Below are positions 1 through 6,760 of a stretch of 20,631 bases of DNA, one piece after another. Numbering within the stretch: the stretch's first letter is position 1; each line of letters begins with the position of its first letter. The translations under genes and the position numbers were made by a program. The notes below the pieces were generated by a model. It was not told where the DNA came from, did no database searches, and worked only from the letters and a program-made list of their open reading frames with translations. This DNA is from JAWLHJ01 sp039587535 (GTDB lineage Bacteria > Gemmatimonadota > Gemmatimonadetes > Longimicrobiales > Gaopeijiaceae), in contig JBDHIF010000039.1 of the NCBI GenBank assembly GCA_039587535.1, forward strand, positions 1-20,631, written 5' to 3'.

Positions 1-106
1 CGTCCACCCGGGACTCGATGTGGAAGCGGATCTCCTCCTCGGTCTCGCCGCGAGCTCCTCCGAGGTCGGGCGGGGTGGTCCGTCGAAAGCCGTCGGGAAG
101 CTTCAC
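1..106 (-). CDS. ADOP-type ABC permease, N-terminal fragment (runs off the window)
   Basis: Seen: a GTG codon at 106-104 opens a minus-strand frame with no stop to the window edge, giving 35 residues. It contains the acidic stretch ETEEEIRFHIESR, which matches the N-terminal cytoplasmic segment (DELRFHLE-like) of the acidobacterial duplicated orphan permease (ADOP) group of MacB/FtsX-like permeases. The GTG shares four bases (GTGA) with the stop of the PadR gene at 103-441, so the two are probably translationally coupled. Known: ADOP permeases are large inner-membrane proteins often preceded by a PadR regulator; their substrates are mostly unknown. Inferred: the complete gene continues to the left and should be about 800-870 residues. 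The identification rests on a short stretch plus the gene context. Confidence 0.72.
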   Translation of the reverse strand, partial: MKLPDGFRRTTPPDLGGARGETEEEIRFHIESRVD

Positions 107-441
107 GCTTCCTCACCTTCGGGTGTCTCAGCACCCAGAACCTGGTCCACGGCGCGGGCGTAAAGCGCCCAGCTGCGAGACTCCTCCTCCAGGGCCCTCC
201 GCCCTTTGGCGGTCAGCTCATAGAACTTGGCCCTGCGATTGTTCTCGGAGACACCCCACTCCGACGCCACCAGCCCCTTCCGCTGGAGCCTATGAAGCGC
301 GGGATACAGCGCACCCTCCTCGACGGTGAGCACCTCGTCGGTGGTGCGCTTGATCCACCGGCTCACCGCATAGCCGTGGCAAGGCCCCCACTGGAGGGAC
401 TTCAAGATCATGACGTCGAGCGTGCCCTGGACCAGGTCCAT
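103..441 (-). CDS. PadR family transcriptional regulator
   Basis: A 112-residue winged-helix regulator. Residues 4-20 (VQGTLDVMILKSLQWGP) followed by HGYAV form the first helices. VEEGALYPALHRLQRKGL is the recognition helix and start of the wing, and SENNRRAKFYELTAKGR is the wing itself. This is the compact PadR-s form that lacks a long C-terminal dimerisation domain. The ATG at 441 is preceded by GGAGG at 450-446 with a four-base spacer, which supports this start. The stop overlaps the GTG of the following permease by four bases (GTGA). Family knowledge: PadR proteins are usually repressors of a neighbouring transporter or stress gene and often of themselves. Inferred: it controls the permease module to its left. 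A 17-bp palindrome at 487-503 could be its operator. Confidence 0.93.
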   Translation of the reverse strand: MDLVQGTLDVMILKSLQWGPCHGYAVSRWIKRTTDEVLTVEEGALYPALHRLQRKGLVASEWGVSENNRRAKFYELTAKGRRALEEESRSWALYARAVDQVLGAETPEGEEA

Positions 442-486
442 GAAGCCTCCGCGGGCGAGATCGGACGCGCCCGGGTGCCGGGCGCC

Positions 487-503
487 CCCTTAGATGCTAA
501 GGG
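487..503. promoter_or_regulatory. Perfect palindrome upstream of padR, candidate operator
   Basis: The sequence CCCTTAG-ATG-CTAAGGG has two perfect 7-bp arms around a 3-bp spacer. It lies 46-62 bp upstream of the padR start at 441, a usual distance for an autoregulatory operator. It is more A/T-rich than its surroundings. No convincing -35/-10 pair could be fixed around it. It could instead be a small hairpin in the untranslated leader. Confidence 0.35.
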
Positions 504-539
504 ATGATGCACGATGGCACCTCTTCCCTAAGACGTCAA

Positions 540-575
540 GGGGAACGCCCGACCGAAACGGCTCGGGCGTCCCCC
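540..575 (-). terminator. Hairpin terminator after the ADOP permease
   Basis: The stretch GGGG-AA-CGCCCGA-CCG-AAA-CGG-C-TCGGGCG-T-CCCC forms a long G/C stem with an AAA/TTT loop, one bulge and one mismatch. It begins eight bases beyond the permease stop codon (584-586 on the minus strand). There is no clear T-run on the minus-strand side, so it may act as a Rho-assisted or weak intrinsic terminator. It separates the two PadR/permease modules. Confidence 0.5.
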
Positions 576-583
576 CCTTTCGG

Positions 584-3205
584 TCATTCCGACCGGAGCG
601 CCCTCACTGGATCCAGCCGCGCCGCCCGCCGGGCCGGGAACCAGGAAGCGACCAGGGCCACGGCGGTGAGAGCCCCCGCCATGGCGGCGTACGTCGCGGG
701 GTCGGTGGCACTCACACCGAAGAGCAGCGACTCGAGCACGCGGCTTGTCGCCCAGGCGCCCACCAATCCCACCGCTACCCCTCCACCGGCCAACAGCATG
801 CCGTGGCCGATCACGTCACGAAGCACCACGCCCGCGGGGGCGCCGAGCGCCATGCGGACGCCAATCTCCTGTGTGCGCCGTCCCACCACGTACGAGATCA
901 CGCCGTAGATTCCCACCGCCCCCAGAAGCAAGGCGATGGCGGCGGCGATGCCGAGCAGCACCACGGTGAAGGAGGTGGCGGCACTGGCCTCGTCCACGAT
1001 CCGCGACAGCGGACGAGGATCGACGATGGGCAGTCGCGGAGCCACGTCCCGGAGCGCCTGCCTCACCCCCGGCAGCAGCGACGACGGGTCGCCGTCGCCC
1101 CGGACCACCAGGGCCAGAGACCGCTGCGCCACCGGATCTTCCGTATCACCCGACACCAGCGGGAAGTAAGCCTGGACGTCAGGCTCCTCGGAGAGGCTCT
1201 CGAAATGCACGTCACGGGCGACCCCCACCACTTCCCACTCCTCCGCGCTCTCGTCCATACCCCGGATGCGCCGCCCCACCACCGACGCCTCGCCAGGCCA
1301 GAACTGACGTGCCATGGCCTCGTTCACCACGACCGAGCGGAGGACGTCCGCGGCGTCCTGGTCGGTGAAGGGTCGTCCCTCCACCATCTCGATGCCCATG
1401 ACCTCGAAGTAGTCGGGGCTGGCCCACTGCAACCTCACCAGAGGTCCTAGCTCGCCGTCGGGCAGCGGACGGTCCGAGGGCTGGTACGACGTCTGACTGC
1501 GGTTCCCGGTGAGCGGCATGGCGGAGGCAATCGCCGCTCCCTCGACACCGGGCACCGCCCGAAGGCGCTCCGTCAGCGCCCGGTAGAAGACGCGCGCATC
1601 CTCTACATCGGGATACTCGGCGCTGGGCAGCGACACCGTGAAAGTCAGCCGTCCTTCCGCCTGGAACCCGGGATCGACGGACCGAATCGCCGCGAAGCTC
1701 CGCGCCATGAGGCCGGACCCCACCAGCAGCACCAGGGCCAACGCCACCTGCCCCACCACCAGCCCACCCTGGAGCCGACTCCGCGCACGGCCCGTGGTGG
1801 ATGATCGCCCTCCCTCCTTGAGCGCCCCGGAAAGATCCCGCCGCCCGTAACCGAACACGGGAAAGAGCCCGAACAGCAAGCCCGCCACCACCGAGACGAC
1901 AGCCGTGTAGGCCAGCACGCTCCCGTCCATGCCGACCTCCGTCGCTCGCGGAAGACCTGTCGGCGCCGCCGAGAGCAACGCCCGCACACCCAATCCGGCG
2001 AGCATCAGGCCGAGAACGCCCGCCCCCAGGCCGAGCGCAACGCTCTCCGTAAGATAGAAGCGGACCATATCCCCGCGCGTGGCCCCCATGGCCGTTCGCA
2101 CGGCCTGCTCCCTCTGTCTGGCCTCGGCCCGTACCAGGAAGAGGTTGGCCACGTTGGCGCAGGCGATGAGCAGCACGAACCCGACGGTACCCAGCACCAC
2201 CCACAGGGCCTGACGGACGTCGGCGACGTAGAGCTCCATGAGCGGCTTGGCGTCCGCACGGATGCGGGCCTGCTCGAGCACGGAGGCCGGGAGATCGGCC
2301 TCGTTCGCCTGGGCGAAGCGCACCAGCAACTCGTCCATCTCGAGGTTCACCGCCTCGACACTCGCGCCCTGCGCGACACGCCCGATGCCAATGTAGCTGA
2401 AGGAGCCATGGTTGGGATCGAGGTCGTCGATGGGCAGTGGCACCCACATCTGCACGTCTTGGGGAAAGGCGAATCCCTCGGGCATGACCCCGACGATCGT
2501 GCGGGCCACCCCGTCCATCTCGACGGTTCGCCCAATGACGGACGGATCAGCCCCGAAGGTCTGCCGCCACACGGGGTTGGACAGCACGGCGATGGGCTCC
2601 GCTCCCTCTCGGTCGTCACCAGGGCCGATGGCCCGACCCAGGGCAGGAGCCACGCCGAGAACGTCGAAGAAGTCTTCGGTCACCCGAGCCGACGCCAGCC
2701 GCTCGGGCTCCGAGCCCAGCACCAGGTTCACATTGTCCTGCTGGAAGACAGCCATGGACTCCAGCGTGGTCATCGCCTGGTGGTAGGTCAGATACATGCC
2801 CTCCGAGTACGGGAGGATGGGGACGTTGAGTCCCGGAGCGGTGTGGTTGGCGGTGACCACACGGTCACTGTCGGGATATGGGAGCGGATTCAGCAGAACG
2901 CTGTCCACGACGCTGTAGATCGCCGTGTTCGCTCCGATTCCGATGGCCAGGGTGACCCCGGCCAAAGCGGTGAAGAACGGCTTCCGCGCCAACCCCTTCA
3001 CTGCGTGCCTCACGTCCTGCAGCATGCGTCCCATCGTCCACCCATCCCGTCTGAGGTACCAGGCGTCCGGGAGAGCCCCGAACGCGTGTGTCCAACGCCA
3101 GCCCGAAACGGCCAGCTCACCTTCCCACTCCTCCACCCAATCCCCGCGCTCGTCCCCGGGCACCAGCAAACCCACGAATCGGAGCCAGATCCCGCAGGGT
3201 CTCAT
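584..3205 (-). CDS. ADOP-type ABC transporter permease (MacB/FtsX-like)
   Basis: A full-length permease of 873 residues, typical of ADOP proteins. In order it has an N-terminal cytoplasmic segment (about 1-60, with DWVEEWEGEL), a first membrane helix (about 78-100, containing LAIGIGANTAIYSVV), a MacB-like periplasmic domain and an FtsX block with ANVANLFLVRAEAR. A second MacB/FtsX half follows, beginning near GGLVVGQVALALVLLVGSGL, and the protein ends with the family signature WFPARRAARLDPVRALR. The frame is open further upstream, but that part overlaps padR and has no homology. The ATG at 3205 has AGGAG at 3218-3214 (eight-base spacer) and sits one base after the padR stop, so it was chosen. 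No ATPase gene is adjacent, as is usual for ADOP orphans. The substrate is unknown; an efflux or lipid/lipoprotein-related role is speculative. Confidence 0.93.
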   Translation of the reverse strand: MRPCGIWLRFVGLLVPGDERGDWVEEWEGELAVSGWRWTHAFGALPDAWYLRRDGWTMGRMLQDVRHAVKGLARKPFFTALAGVTLAIGIGANTAIYSVVDSVLLNPLPYPDSDRVVTANHTAPGLNVPILPYSEGMYLTYHQAMTTLESMAVFQQDNVNLVLGSEPERLASARVTEDFFDVLGVAPALGRAIGPGDDREGAEPIAVLSNPVWRQTFGADPSVIGRTVEMDGVARTIVGVMPEGFAFPQDVQMWVPLPIDDLDPNHGSFSYIGIGRVAQGASVEAVNLEMDELLVRFAQANEADLPASVLEQARIRADAKPLMELYVADVRQALWVVLGTVGFVLLIACANVANLFLVRAEARQREQAVRTAMGATRGDMVRFYLTESVALGLGAGVLGLMLAGLGVRALLSAAPTGLPRATEVGMDGSVLAYTAVVSVVAGLLFGLFPVFGYGRRDLSGALKEGGRSSTTGRARSRLQGGLVVGQVALALVLLVGSGLMARSFAAIRSVDPGFQAEGRLTFTVSLPSAEYPDVEDARVFYRALTERLRAVPGVEGAAIASAMPLTGNRSQTSYQPSDRPLPDGELGPLVRLQWASPDYFEVMGIEMVEGRPFTDQDAADVLRSVVVNEAMARQFWPGEASVVGRRIRGMDESAEEWEVVGVARDVHFESLSEEPDVQAYFPLVSGDTEDPVAQRSLALVVRGDGDPSSLLPGVRQALRDVAPRLPIVDPRPLSRIVDEASAATSFTVVLLGIAAAIALLLGAVGIYGVISYVVGRRTQEIGVRMALGAPAGVVLRDVIGHGMLLAGGGVAVGLVGAWATSRVLESLLFGVSATDPATYAAMAGALTAVALVASWFPARRAARLDPVRALRSE

Positions 3206-3206
3206 G

Positions 3207-3530
3207 TCAGGCGCTCCTGGCATCCGGGGTGGGCGCGTCCCGAAGCAGGCGCTCCACCTCCGCGAGCTTGGCCTCCGCCGCGGGCATGCCGTGGCGACCA
3301 CGAGCAGTGAGGGCGTAGGTCTTCCGCCGCGGCCGTCCCTCGGTCCGCGCGACGTCGGCGTCTTCCCACTGCGCCGCCAACCAGCCCGCGCGTTCCAGGC
3401 GACGGAGCGCCGGATAGACCGTCCCGCTCGGTAGCCCACACCGCTCCATGACATCGAATCCGAACGCATGGCCCGCAGCCACAGTGCGGAGCACCAGCGC
3501 GGTCACCTGCGTCATCCTGGGATCCCCCAC
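3207..3530 (-). CDS. PadR family transcriptional regulator
   Basis: A 107-residue winged-helix protein. ALVLRTVAAGHAFGFDVMER is the first helical pair, LPSGTVYPALRRLERAGWL is the PadR recognition helix, and RPRRKTYALTARGR is the wing. It is distinct from the regulator at 103-441: the HGYAV motif is replaced by HAFGF, and it carries GLPSGTVY instead of VEEGALY. The GTG start at 3530 is backed by a perfect AAAGGAGG seven bases upstream; an ATG five codons later has no comparable site. It ends one base before the permease start, so both are very likely one transcript. Inferred: it represses this two-gene module, perhaps through the A/T-rich site at 3567-3599. Confidence 0.93.
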   Translation of the reverse strand: MGDPRMTQVTALVLRTVAAGHAFGFDVMERCGLPSGTVYPALRRLERAGWLAAQWEDADVARTEGRPRRKTYALTARGRHGMPAAEAKLAEVERLLRDAPTPDARSA

Positions 3531-3537
3531 GTCACAT

Positions 3538-3545
3538 CCTCCTTT
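3538..3545 (-). promoter_or_regulatory. Strong ribosome binding site that fixes the GTG start of padR
   Basis: The plus-strand bases CCTCCTTT read AAAGGAGG on the minus strand, seven bases before the GTG at 3530. This perfect anti-16S match favours GTG over the ATG five codons downstream. Confidence 0.75.
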
Positions 3546-3566
3546 AAGACCCGATGGGCAGGGCCG

Positions 3567-3599
3567 GGACCCTGCTCTAACGTTTTCTACATAGGGTCC
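3567..3599. promoter_or_regulatory. Inverted repeat around an A/T-rich core, candidate promoter/operator of the padR-permease module
   Basis: Perfect 7-bp arms GGACCCT (3567-3573) and AGGGTCC (3593-3599) flank a 19-bp core with the A/T-rich stretch TAACGTTTTCTACAT. The surrounding DNA is strongly G/C-rich. The site lies 37-69 bp upstream of the padR GTG at 3530, where promoter and operator are expected. On the minus strand the core reads ATGTAGAAAACGTTA. Promoter boxes cannot be assigned with confidence. Confidence 0.4.
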
Positions 3600-3708
3600 T
3601 ACGGGAGGCGTAATCTGTCGGTTTCAGAAGGAGACTCTGGAGCGTGGGCGCGGCCCCTTCACACCCGAATGGCGATGGGGGATCGGGGATCGACGCGACG
3701 GGGCCGGG

Positions 3709-3939
3709 TCACACATCGTCGAGCGTGCCGACATCCGCGGTCAATCCACCGTCGTCGCCCAGGATCAGTCGGACACGCCACGGACGGCAGCAGACCTCGC
3801 AGTCCTCTACGTAGTCCTGGTAGACGCCGCCCCCGAGATCGACGAGAAGCTCGACAGGCTCGCCGCAATATGGGCAGTGGACGACGGCGGCCGATTCGAA
3901 ATCCGCAAACACCTCGCCGAGGCCGTCGTCGAAGTCCAC
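3709..3939 (-). CDS. CPXCG-motif cysteine-rich protein
   Basis: A 76-residue acidic protein. It has CPYCG at residues 22-26 and DCEVCCRPW at 46-54, with LLVDLGGG-x-YQDYVEDCEVCC between them. This spacing matches the CPXCG cysteine-rich family (Pfam PF14255), small proteins of about 60-75 residues with a probable zinc-binding four-cysteine knot. Their function is not established. The start is a GTG at 3939, eleven bases after the bactofilin stop. No strong Shine-Dalgarno is visible, so translation may depend on coupling to bactofilin. A longer overlapping frame in another phase has no similarity to anything and was discarded. Confidence 0.88.
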   Translation of the reverse strand: MDFDDGLGEVFADFESAAVVHCPYCGEPVELLVDLGGGVYQDYVEDCEVCCRPWRVRLILGDDGGLTADVGTLDDV

Positions 3940-3950
3940 CGGGAATCGTG

Positions 3951-4391
3951 TCAGGCGGTGGCGGCGGCCGCCCCATCCGCGTGAAGCTGTGGACCGCCGG
4001 CGCTCCTGGGCTCGTCTCCGGCCACGTGCCGGACGGCGTCCTCGCCCATGTGCACGGCGGCGTTCAGGACACCGCCTTCGACGACCCGGACGGTTCGGGC
4101 GTAGACCTCGCCATCGAGTCGCCCCGACTCCTGCAGGTCGAGCTTGGCCTCGGCGATGAGCCTACCCTTGACGGTGCCGGCGATCGTGGCGTCCCGGGCA
4201 CGGACGTCGCCCGTCACGACCCCAGCCGGACCCACGACCACGGCCCGTCCCGCGCGAATCGATCCTTCGACCCGGCCCTCGACTCGGATGGTCCCATCGG
4301 TGTCGCAGTCACCCACGAACGTCATCCCGGGTCCCACGATAGAGATCGTCTCCGCTGCATCCTGCACGGCGCGCTGACTATCGCGTGGCAT
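3951..4391 (-). CDS. Bactofilin (polymer-forming cytoskeletal protein)
   Basis: A 146-residue protein with a central right-handed beta-helix of bactofilin type. Short hydrophobic repeats run through the middle: TFVGDCDTDGTIRVEGRVEGSI, then VVVGPAGVVTGDVRARDATIAGTVKGRLIAE, then LDLQESGRLDGEVYARTVRVVEGGVL. The N-terminal 20 residues and the Ala-rich C-terminus look unstructured, as in the family (PF04519). Bactofilins self-assemble into filaments without nucleotide and help organise cell shape, stalks or envelope enzymes. The ATG at 4391 is chosen because GTGAGG lies six bases upstream. An in-frame ATG at 4409 would add six residues but has no ribosome binding site. It is followed after 11 bases by the CPXCG gene. 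No membrane segment or nearby peptidase was seen. Confidence 0.9.
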   Translation of the reverse strand: MPRDSQRAVQDAAETISIVGPGMTFVGDCDTDGTIRVEGRVEGSIRAGRAVVVGPAGVVTGDVRARDATIAGTVKGRLIAEAKLDLQESGRLDGEVYARTVRVVEGGVLNAAVHMGEDAVRHVAGDEPRSAGGPQLHADGAAAATA

Positions 4392-4397
4392 CACTGG

Positions 4398-4403
4398 CCT
4401 CAC
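4398..4403 (-). promoter_or_regulatory. Ribosome binding site that decides the bactofilin start
   Basis: Plus-strand CCTCAC reads GTGAGG on the minus strand, six bases before the ATG at 4391. The alternative ATG at 4409 has only CGAATCTAG in front of it. Confidence 0.5.
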
Positions 4404-4458
4404 TCGCATCTAGATTCGAAGGTGCGACGAAGGGTAAACGGCAGCTCGCGGTGAGATC

Positions 4459-4472
4459 CGTCGATTTCGACG
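4459..4472. promoter_or_regulatory. Short palindrome upstream of bactofilin
   Basis: CGTCGA-TT-TCGACG is a perfect 6-bp inverted repeat in the 114-bp gap between the amidase stop and the bactofilin start. It could be an operator or a small hairpin. The size is near what chance allows, so confidence is low. Confidence 0.25.
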
Positions 4473-4505
4473 CGTAACGTACCCAGACGGTGCAAGGTAC
4501 GTGCC

Positions 4506-5753
4506 CTAACGGCCTTCCGCTCCGGTCCGAGGAAGGATCGCCTTTGGAATGAATCCCGTCACGACCTGGGTCAGGTCGACCACCTCACTCACCCGGAAGT
4601 CCACTGCGATGCTCGCCAAGGAGAGCGCCTCCGCCGGCGTCAACCCGTGCTCGTCGACCAGGAACTCCACCACGCGCCAGGTGGCGTCCCGGGCGGCACG
4701 GTCCAGATCAAGATCAATGCCCATGATGAGGTGGTGCGTCTCGTTCTCTGCCCGTGGCAGGTCGATGGACCGGTCCTGATGAAGGGTCAGGCGGAAGGTA
4801 CCCGTCAGAGACTGCTCGATCGCCGTCCCGCTCACTTCGCCGTCGCCCTGGGCCCCGTGGGGATCGCCGACATAGAACAACCCGCCCTCGTGGAACACCG
4901 GCAGGTACAGCGTGGCCCCCTCCTTGAGGTCCTTCACGTCCAGGTTCCCGCCGAACGCACCCGGAGGGCGTGAGCTTTGCACGCCGGGAATGGACACCCC
5001 GGGCTCCCCCACGATCGGATCCGGTGCCACGGCAAGGATTCCCATGAACGGTGCCAACGGTACCTCGATGCCCCTGGCCATGAACGCCACCTCCTGCCCC
5101 TCGGACATGCCCGTCCGAATCACATGTCGGGTCCCCCGGGGGATGTCCAGCTCCGGGTCTCCCTCGCGGAATCCGGGATAGGAGGTGGAGAAGACTCCAC
5201 CCCTGGCGCTGGTGCTGTTGATTCCCCACGGGACGCGGGTCTCGAGATCCAGTATCTCGATCTCCAAGACGTCTCCGGGTTGCGCGCCCTCCACGTAGAT
5301 GGGACCGGTAATCACGTGTCCACTCCGCCCCTCTCGAGGACGTCCATCGCGATCCTCCCAGAAGGCGACCGCATCGTCCAGCACCTCCTCGGCGGGCACG
5401 TCATAGGAAGCCAAGTACTCCACCGGATGTTCCGCCTGCGTGGCGCCTGCGTGCGTGAGCGTCTCCACCCGAACGACCTCGCCGGACGCCATGCGGAGCA
5501 CCGGATCCTTGTCGATGGGGAACCAGCCCCAGCTCAAGTTCTCCGGTACCGAGCGGACAACATGGTCCGGCGTGACGGCGGTCGTAGTCGCGGAGGGTGT
5601 GTCCTCCATCGCTGAGGGATCGTCGGCGCAGGAAGCCATAGCGACAAAGCTCAGCAGCACCGCCCGGAGGTGGAGGCGGGATGTCGGGCGGGCGTTGCTC
5701 CGGGACGGGGCTCTGCCCCGCGTCCGGGCAGAGTGATTCTGAACAGCATCCAT
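4506..5753 (-). CDS. Acetamidase/formamidase family lipoprotein
   Basis: A 415-residue protein. The N-terminus has an Arg-rich stretch, a hydrophobic core (LRAVLLSFVAMAS) and a lipobox cysteine at residue 42 (MASC), so it is predicted to be a lipoprotein outside the cytoplasm. The rest matches the FmdA/AmdA family (PF03069). SGHVITGPIYVEGAQPGDV (about 144-162) is a hallmark, followed by FGGNLDVKDLKEGATLYLP and FYVGDPHGAQGDGEVSGTAIE. Members hydrolyse formamide or short aliphatic amides to the acid and ammonia; substrate choice cannot be read here. The start at 5753 has AGGAG about ten bases upstream. A frame open to 5843 would run into the decayed permease region at 5837-6144, so the shorter start was preferred. 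Usual family members are cytoplasmic, so export is notable. Confidence 0.85.
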   Translation of the reverse strand: MDAVQNHSARTRGRAPSRSNARPTSRLHLRAVLLSFVAMASCADDPSAMEDTPSATTTAVTPDHVVRSVPENLSWGWFPIDKDPVLRMASGEVVRVETLTHAGATQAEHPVEYLASYDVPAEEVLDDAVAFWEDRDGRPREGRSGHVITGPIYVEGAQPGDVLEIEILDLETRVPWGINSTSARGGVFSTSYPGFREGDPELDIPRGTRHVIRTGMSEGQEVAFMARGIEVPLAPFMGILAVAPDPIVGEPGVSIPGVQSSRPPGAFGGNLDVKDLKEGATLYLPVFHEGGLFYVGDPHGAQGDGEVSGTAIEQSLTGTFRLTLHQDRSIDLPRAENETHHLIMGIDLDLDRAARDATWRVVEFLVDEHGLTPAEALSLASIAVDFRVSEVVDLTQVVTGFIPKAILPRTGAEGR

Positions 5754-5836
5754 GGACTCGGGGCTCCTGAGGTTGGGCGACGGGGTTGCATCTTCGCCGG
5801 GTGGGCTCATCCGTGCAACGAGGAGGTCTCGATTGA

Positions 5837-6144
5837 CACACATATCCGCCGGCCGTTGCGATCCAGGTCGCCGTATCGGTCATGCTCGTCGCAGCCGCAA
5901 GCGTCATGGTCGGGGGATTGGCGCGGTATCAGCAGGAGGACCCGGGCGTTGTCTTCGACGCCACGGCGGACACTCCGGGCTCGCCCGAGTCGCGGAGGGA
6001 ATGGCCTTGGGGGCGGACGATCTCGATCCCGCCGCCCTCGCGGTCGCCGCCTCTGTTCTGGTGGCGGCCGTGGCGATAGCGTCTTATCTACCGGCGCGGA
6101 GCGCAGCTCGGGTGGATCCCGTGGAGGCGCTCGCCGGCCGCTGA
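5837..6144 (+). pseudogene. Degenerate remnant of an ADOP-type permease
   Basis: This is the main content of the 420-bp stretch between 5754 and 6173. One frame (from 5855) encodes VAIQVAVSVMLVAAASVMVGGL followed by ARYQQEDPGV, the start of the second half of ADOP permeases; compare VVGQVALALVLLVGSGLMARS in the intact gene at 584-3205. A different frame (about 6004-6144) encodes LAVAASVLVAAVAIASYLPARSAARVDPVEAL, the extreme C-terminus of the same family, ending in TGA. Several hundred residues that should separate the two parts are missing, and the frame changes between them. No usable start precedes it. Inferred: a permease gene on the plus strand collapsed by internal deletion. Frame and order are as seen; the cause is inference. 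Confidence 0.75.
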
Positions 6145-6173
6145 TACGAGCCTTCGACCCCCGGGGAGGTCAC

Positions 6174-6647
6174 ATGCTGGACGCCATCCGTCGCTTCTTC
6201 CAGTCATCCATGACGGGGAGCGATGAGGACGGGATGCCCGAGGAGGCCCCCGACCTGAAGCTCGCGGCCTGTGCTCTCCTCCTGGAGCTCGCCCACGCGG
6301 ACGATGAGTTCTCGGACGAAGAGCGCAAGCACGTGGAAGCCGCTATTCGCCGCCACTTCGGAGTAGACGCTGCCCAGGCGGAAGAGCTGATCCGTCTGGC
6401 CGACGCCGAGCGCCGGCAAGCGGTGGATTTCTGGCAGTTCACCAGCCTCATCGACCGCCACTATTCGCTCGCGCAGAAGACCCTGTTGGCCGAGGTGATG
6501 TGGGGCCTGATCTATTCCGACGGAGAGATGGCGGAGAAGGAACACTACCTCGTCCGGAAGATCTCCCACCTCCTCCACATCAAGCCGGGATACCTGGCGG
6601 AGGCACGCAATCGCGTGAAGGCGCGTAAGGGACTGCCATTCGATTGA
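6174..6647 (+). CDS. TerB-fold (tellurite resistance TerB-like) protein
   Basis: A 157-residue, all-helical acidic protein. Two related segments, HADDEFSDEERKHVEAAIRRHF (about 41-62) and YSDGEMAEKEHYLVRKISHLL (about 114-134), show the D-x-E-(x)n-E pattern of the TerB family (PF05099), where the acidic residues are thought to bind a metal ion. The N-terminus has a short amphipathic helix (MLDAIRRFFQ). The ATG at 6174 follows GGGGAGG by four bases, a very strong start. The gene starts 29 bases after the end of the permease remnant and ends just before a strong terminator, so it is a single-gene unit. TerB-like proteins are widespread and often unconnected with tellurite. Its actual role is unknown. 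Confidence 0.87.
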   Translation: MLDAIRRFFQSSMTGSDEDGMPEEAPDLKLAACALLLELAHADDEFSDEERKHVEAAIRRHFGVDAAQAEELIRLADAERRQAVDFWQFTSLIDRHYSLAQKTLLAEVMWGLIYSDGEMAEKEHYLVRKISHLLHIKPGYLAEARNRVKARKGLPFD

Positions 6648-6675
6648 GTGGCGGGACAGCGGAGGCCAGCGACGA

Positions 6676-6713
6676 AAGAGAGGGGCGGCGCCCGTGGGCG
6701 CCGCCCCTCTCTT
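6676..6713. terminator. Bidirectional hairpin terminator between convergent genes
   Basis: Two perfect 18-bp arms, AAGAGAGGGGCGGCGCCC and its complement, are separated by only GT (6694-6695). The real loop would therefore open by one or two pairs. It lies 28 bases after the TerB stop and 47 bases before the end of the convergent LVIVD gene. The A-run (GAAA) on one side and CTCTCTT on the other suit termination in both directions. Confidence 0.85.
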
Positions 6714-6760
6714 CACCTAGCGAGCCGGAAGACCTTCCTTCCGGCCCCACATGCCGACTG

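Noticed and set aside
494..1450. Long plus-strand open frame opposite the ADOP permease
   Set aside because: It is rich in His, Arg and Pro, shows no domain, and is the complement of a well-supported gene; high GC keeps antisense frames open.
1212..2447. 411-codon minus-strand frame inside the permease gene
   Set aside because: It is a shifted reading of the permease with Gly/Arg-rich sequence and no homology.
3206..3469. Upstream extension of the permease frame to 3469
   Set aside because: It overlaps the padR gene entirely, has no permease similarity, and the ATG at 3205 has a good ribosome site.
3468..4454. 328-codon plus-strand frame across the CPXCG and bactofilin genes
   Set aside because: Arg/His-rich nonsense opposite two recognisable proteins.
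5670..6173. Extension of the TerB frame upstream of 6174
   Set aside because: It reads through the decayed permease in the wrong phase, while 6174 has a near-perfect ribosome site.
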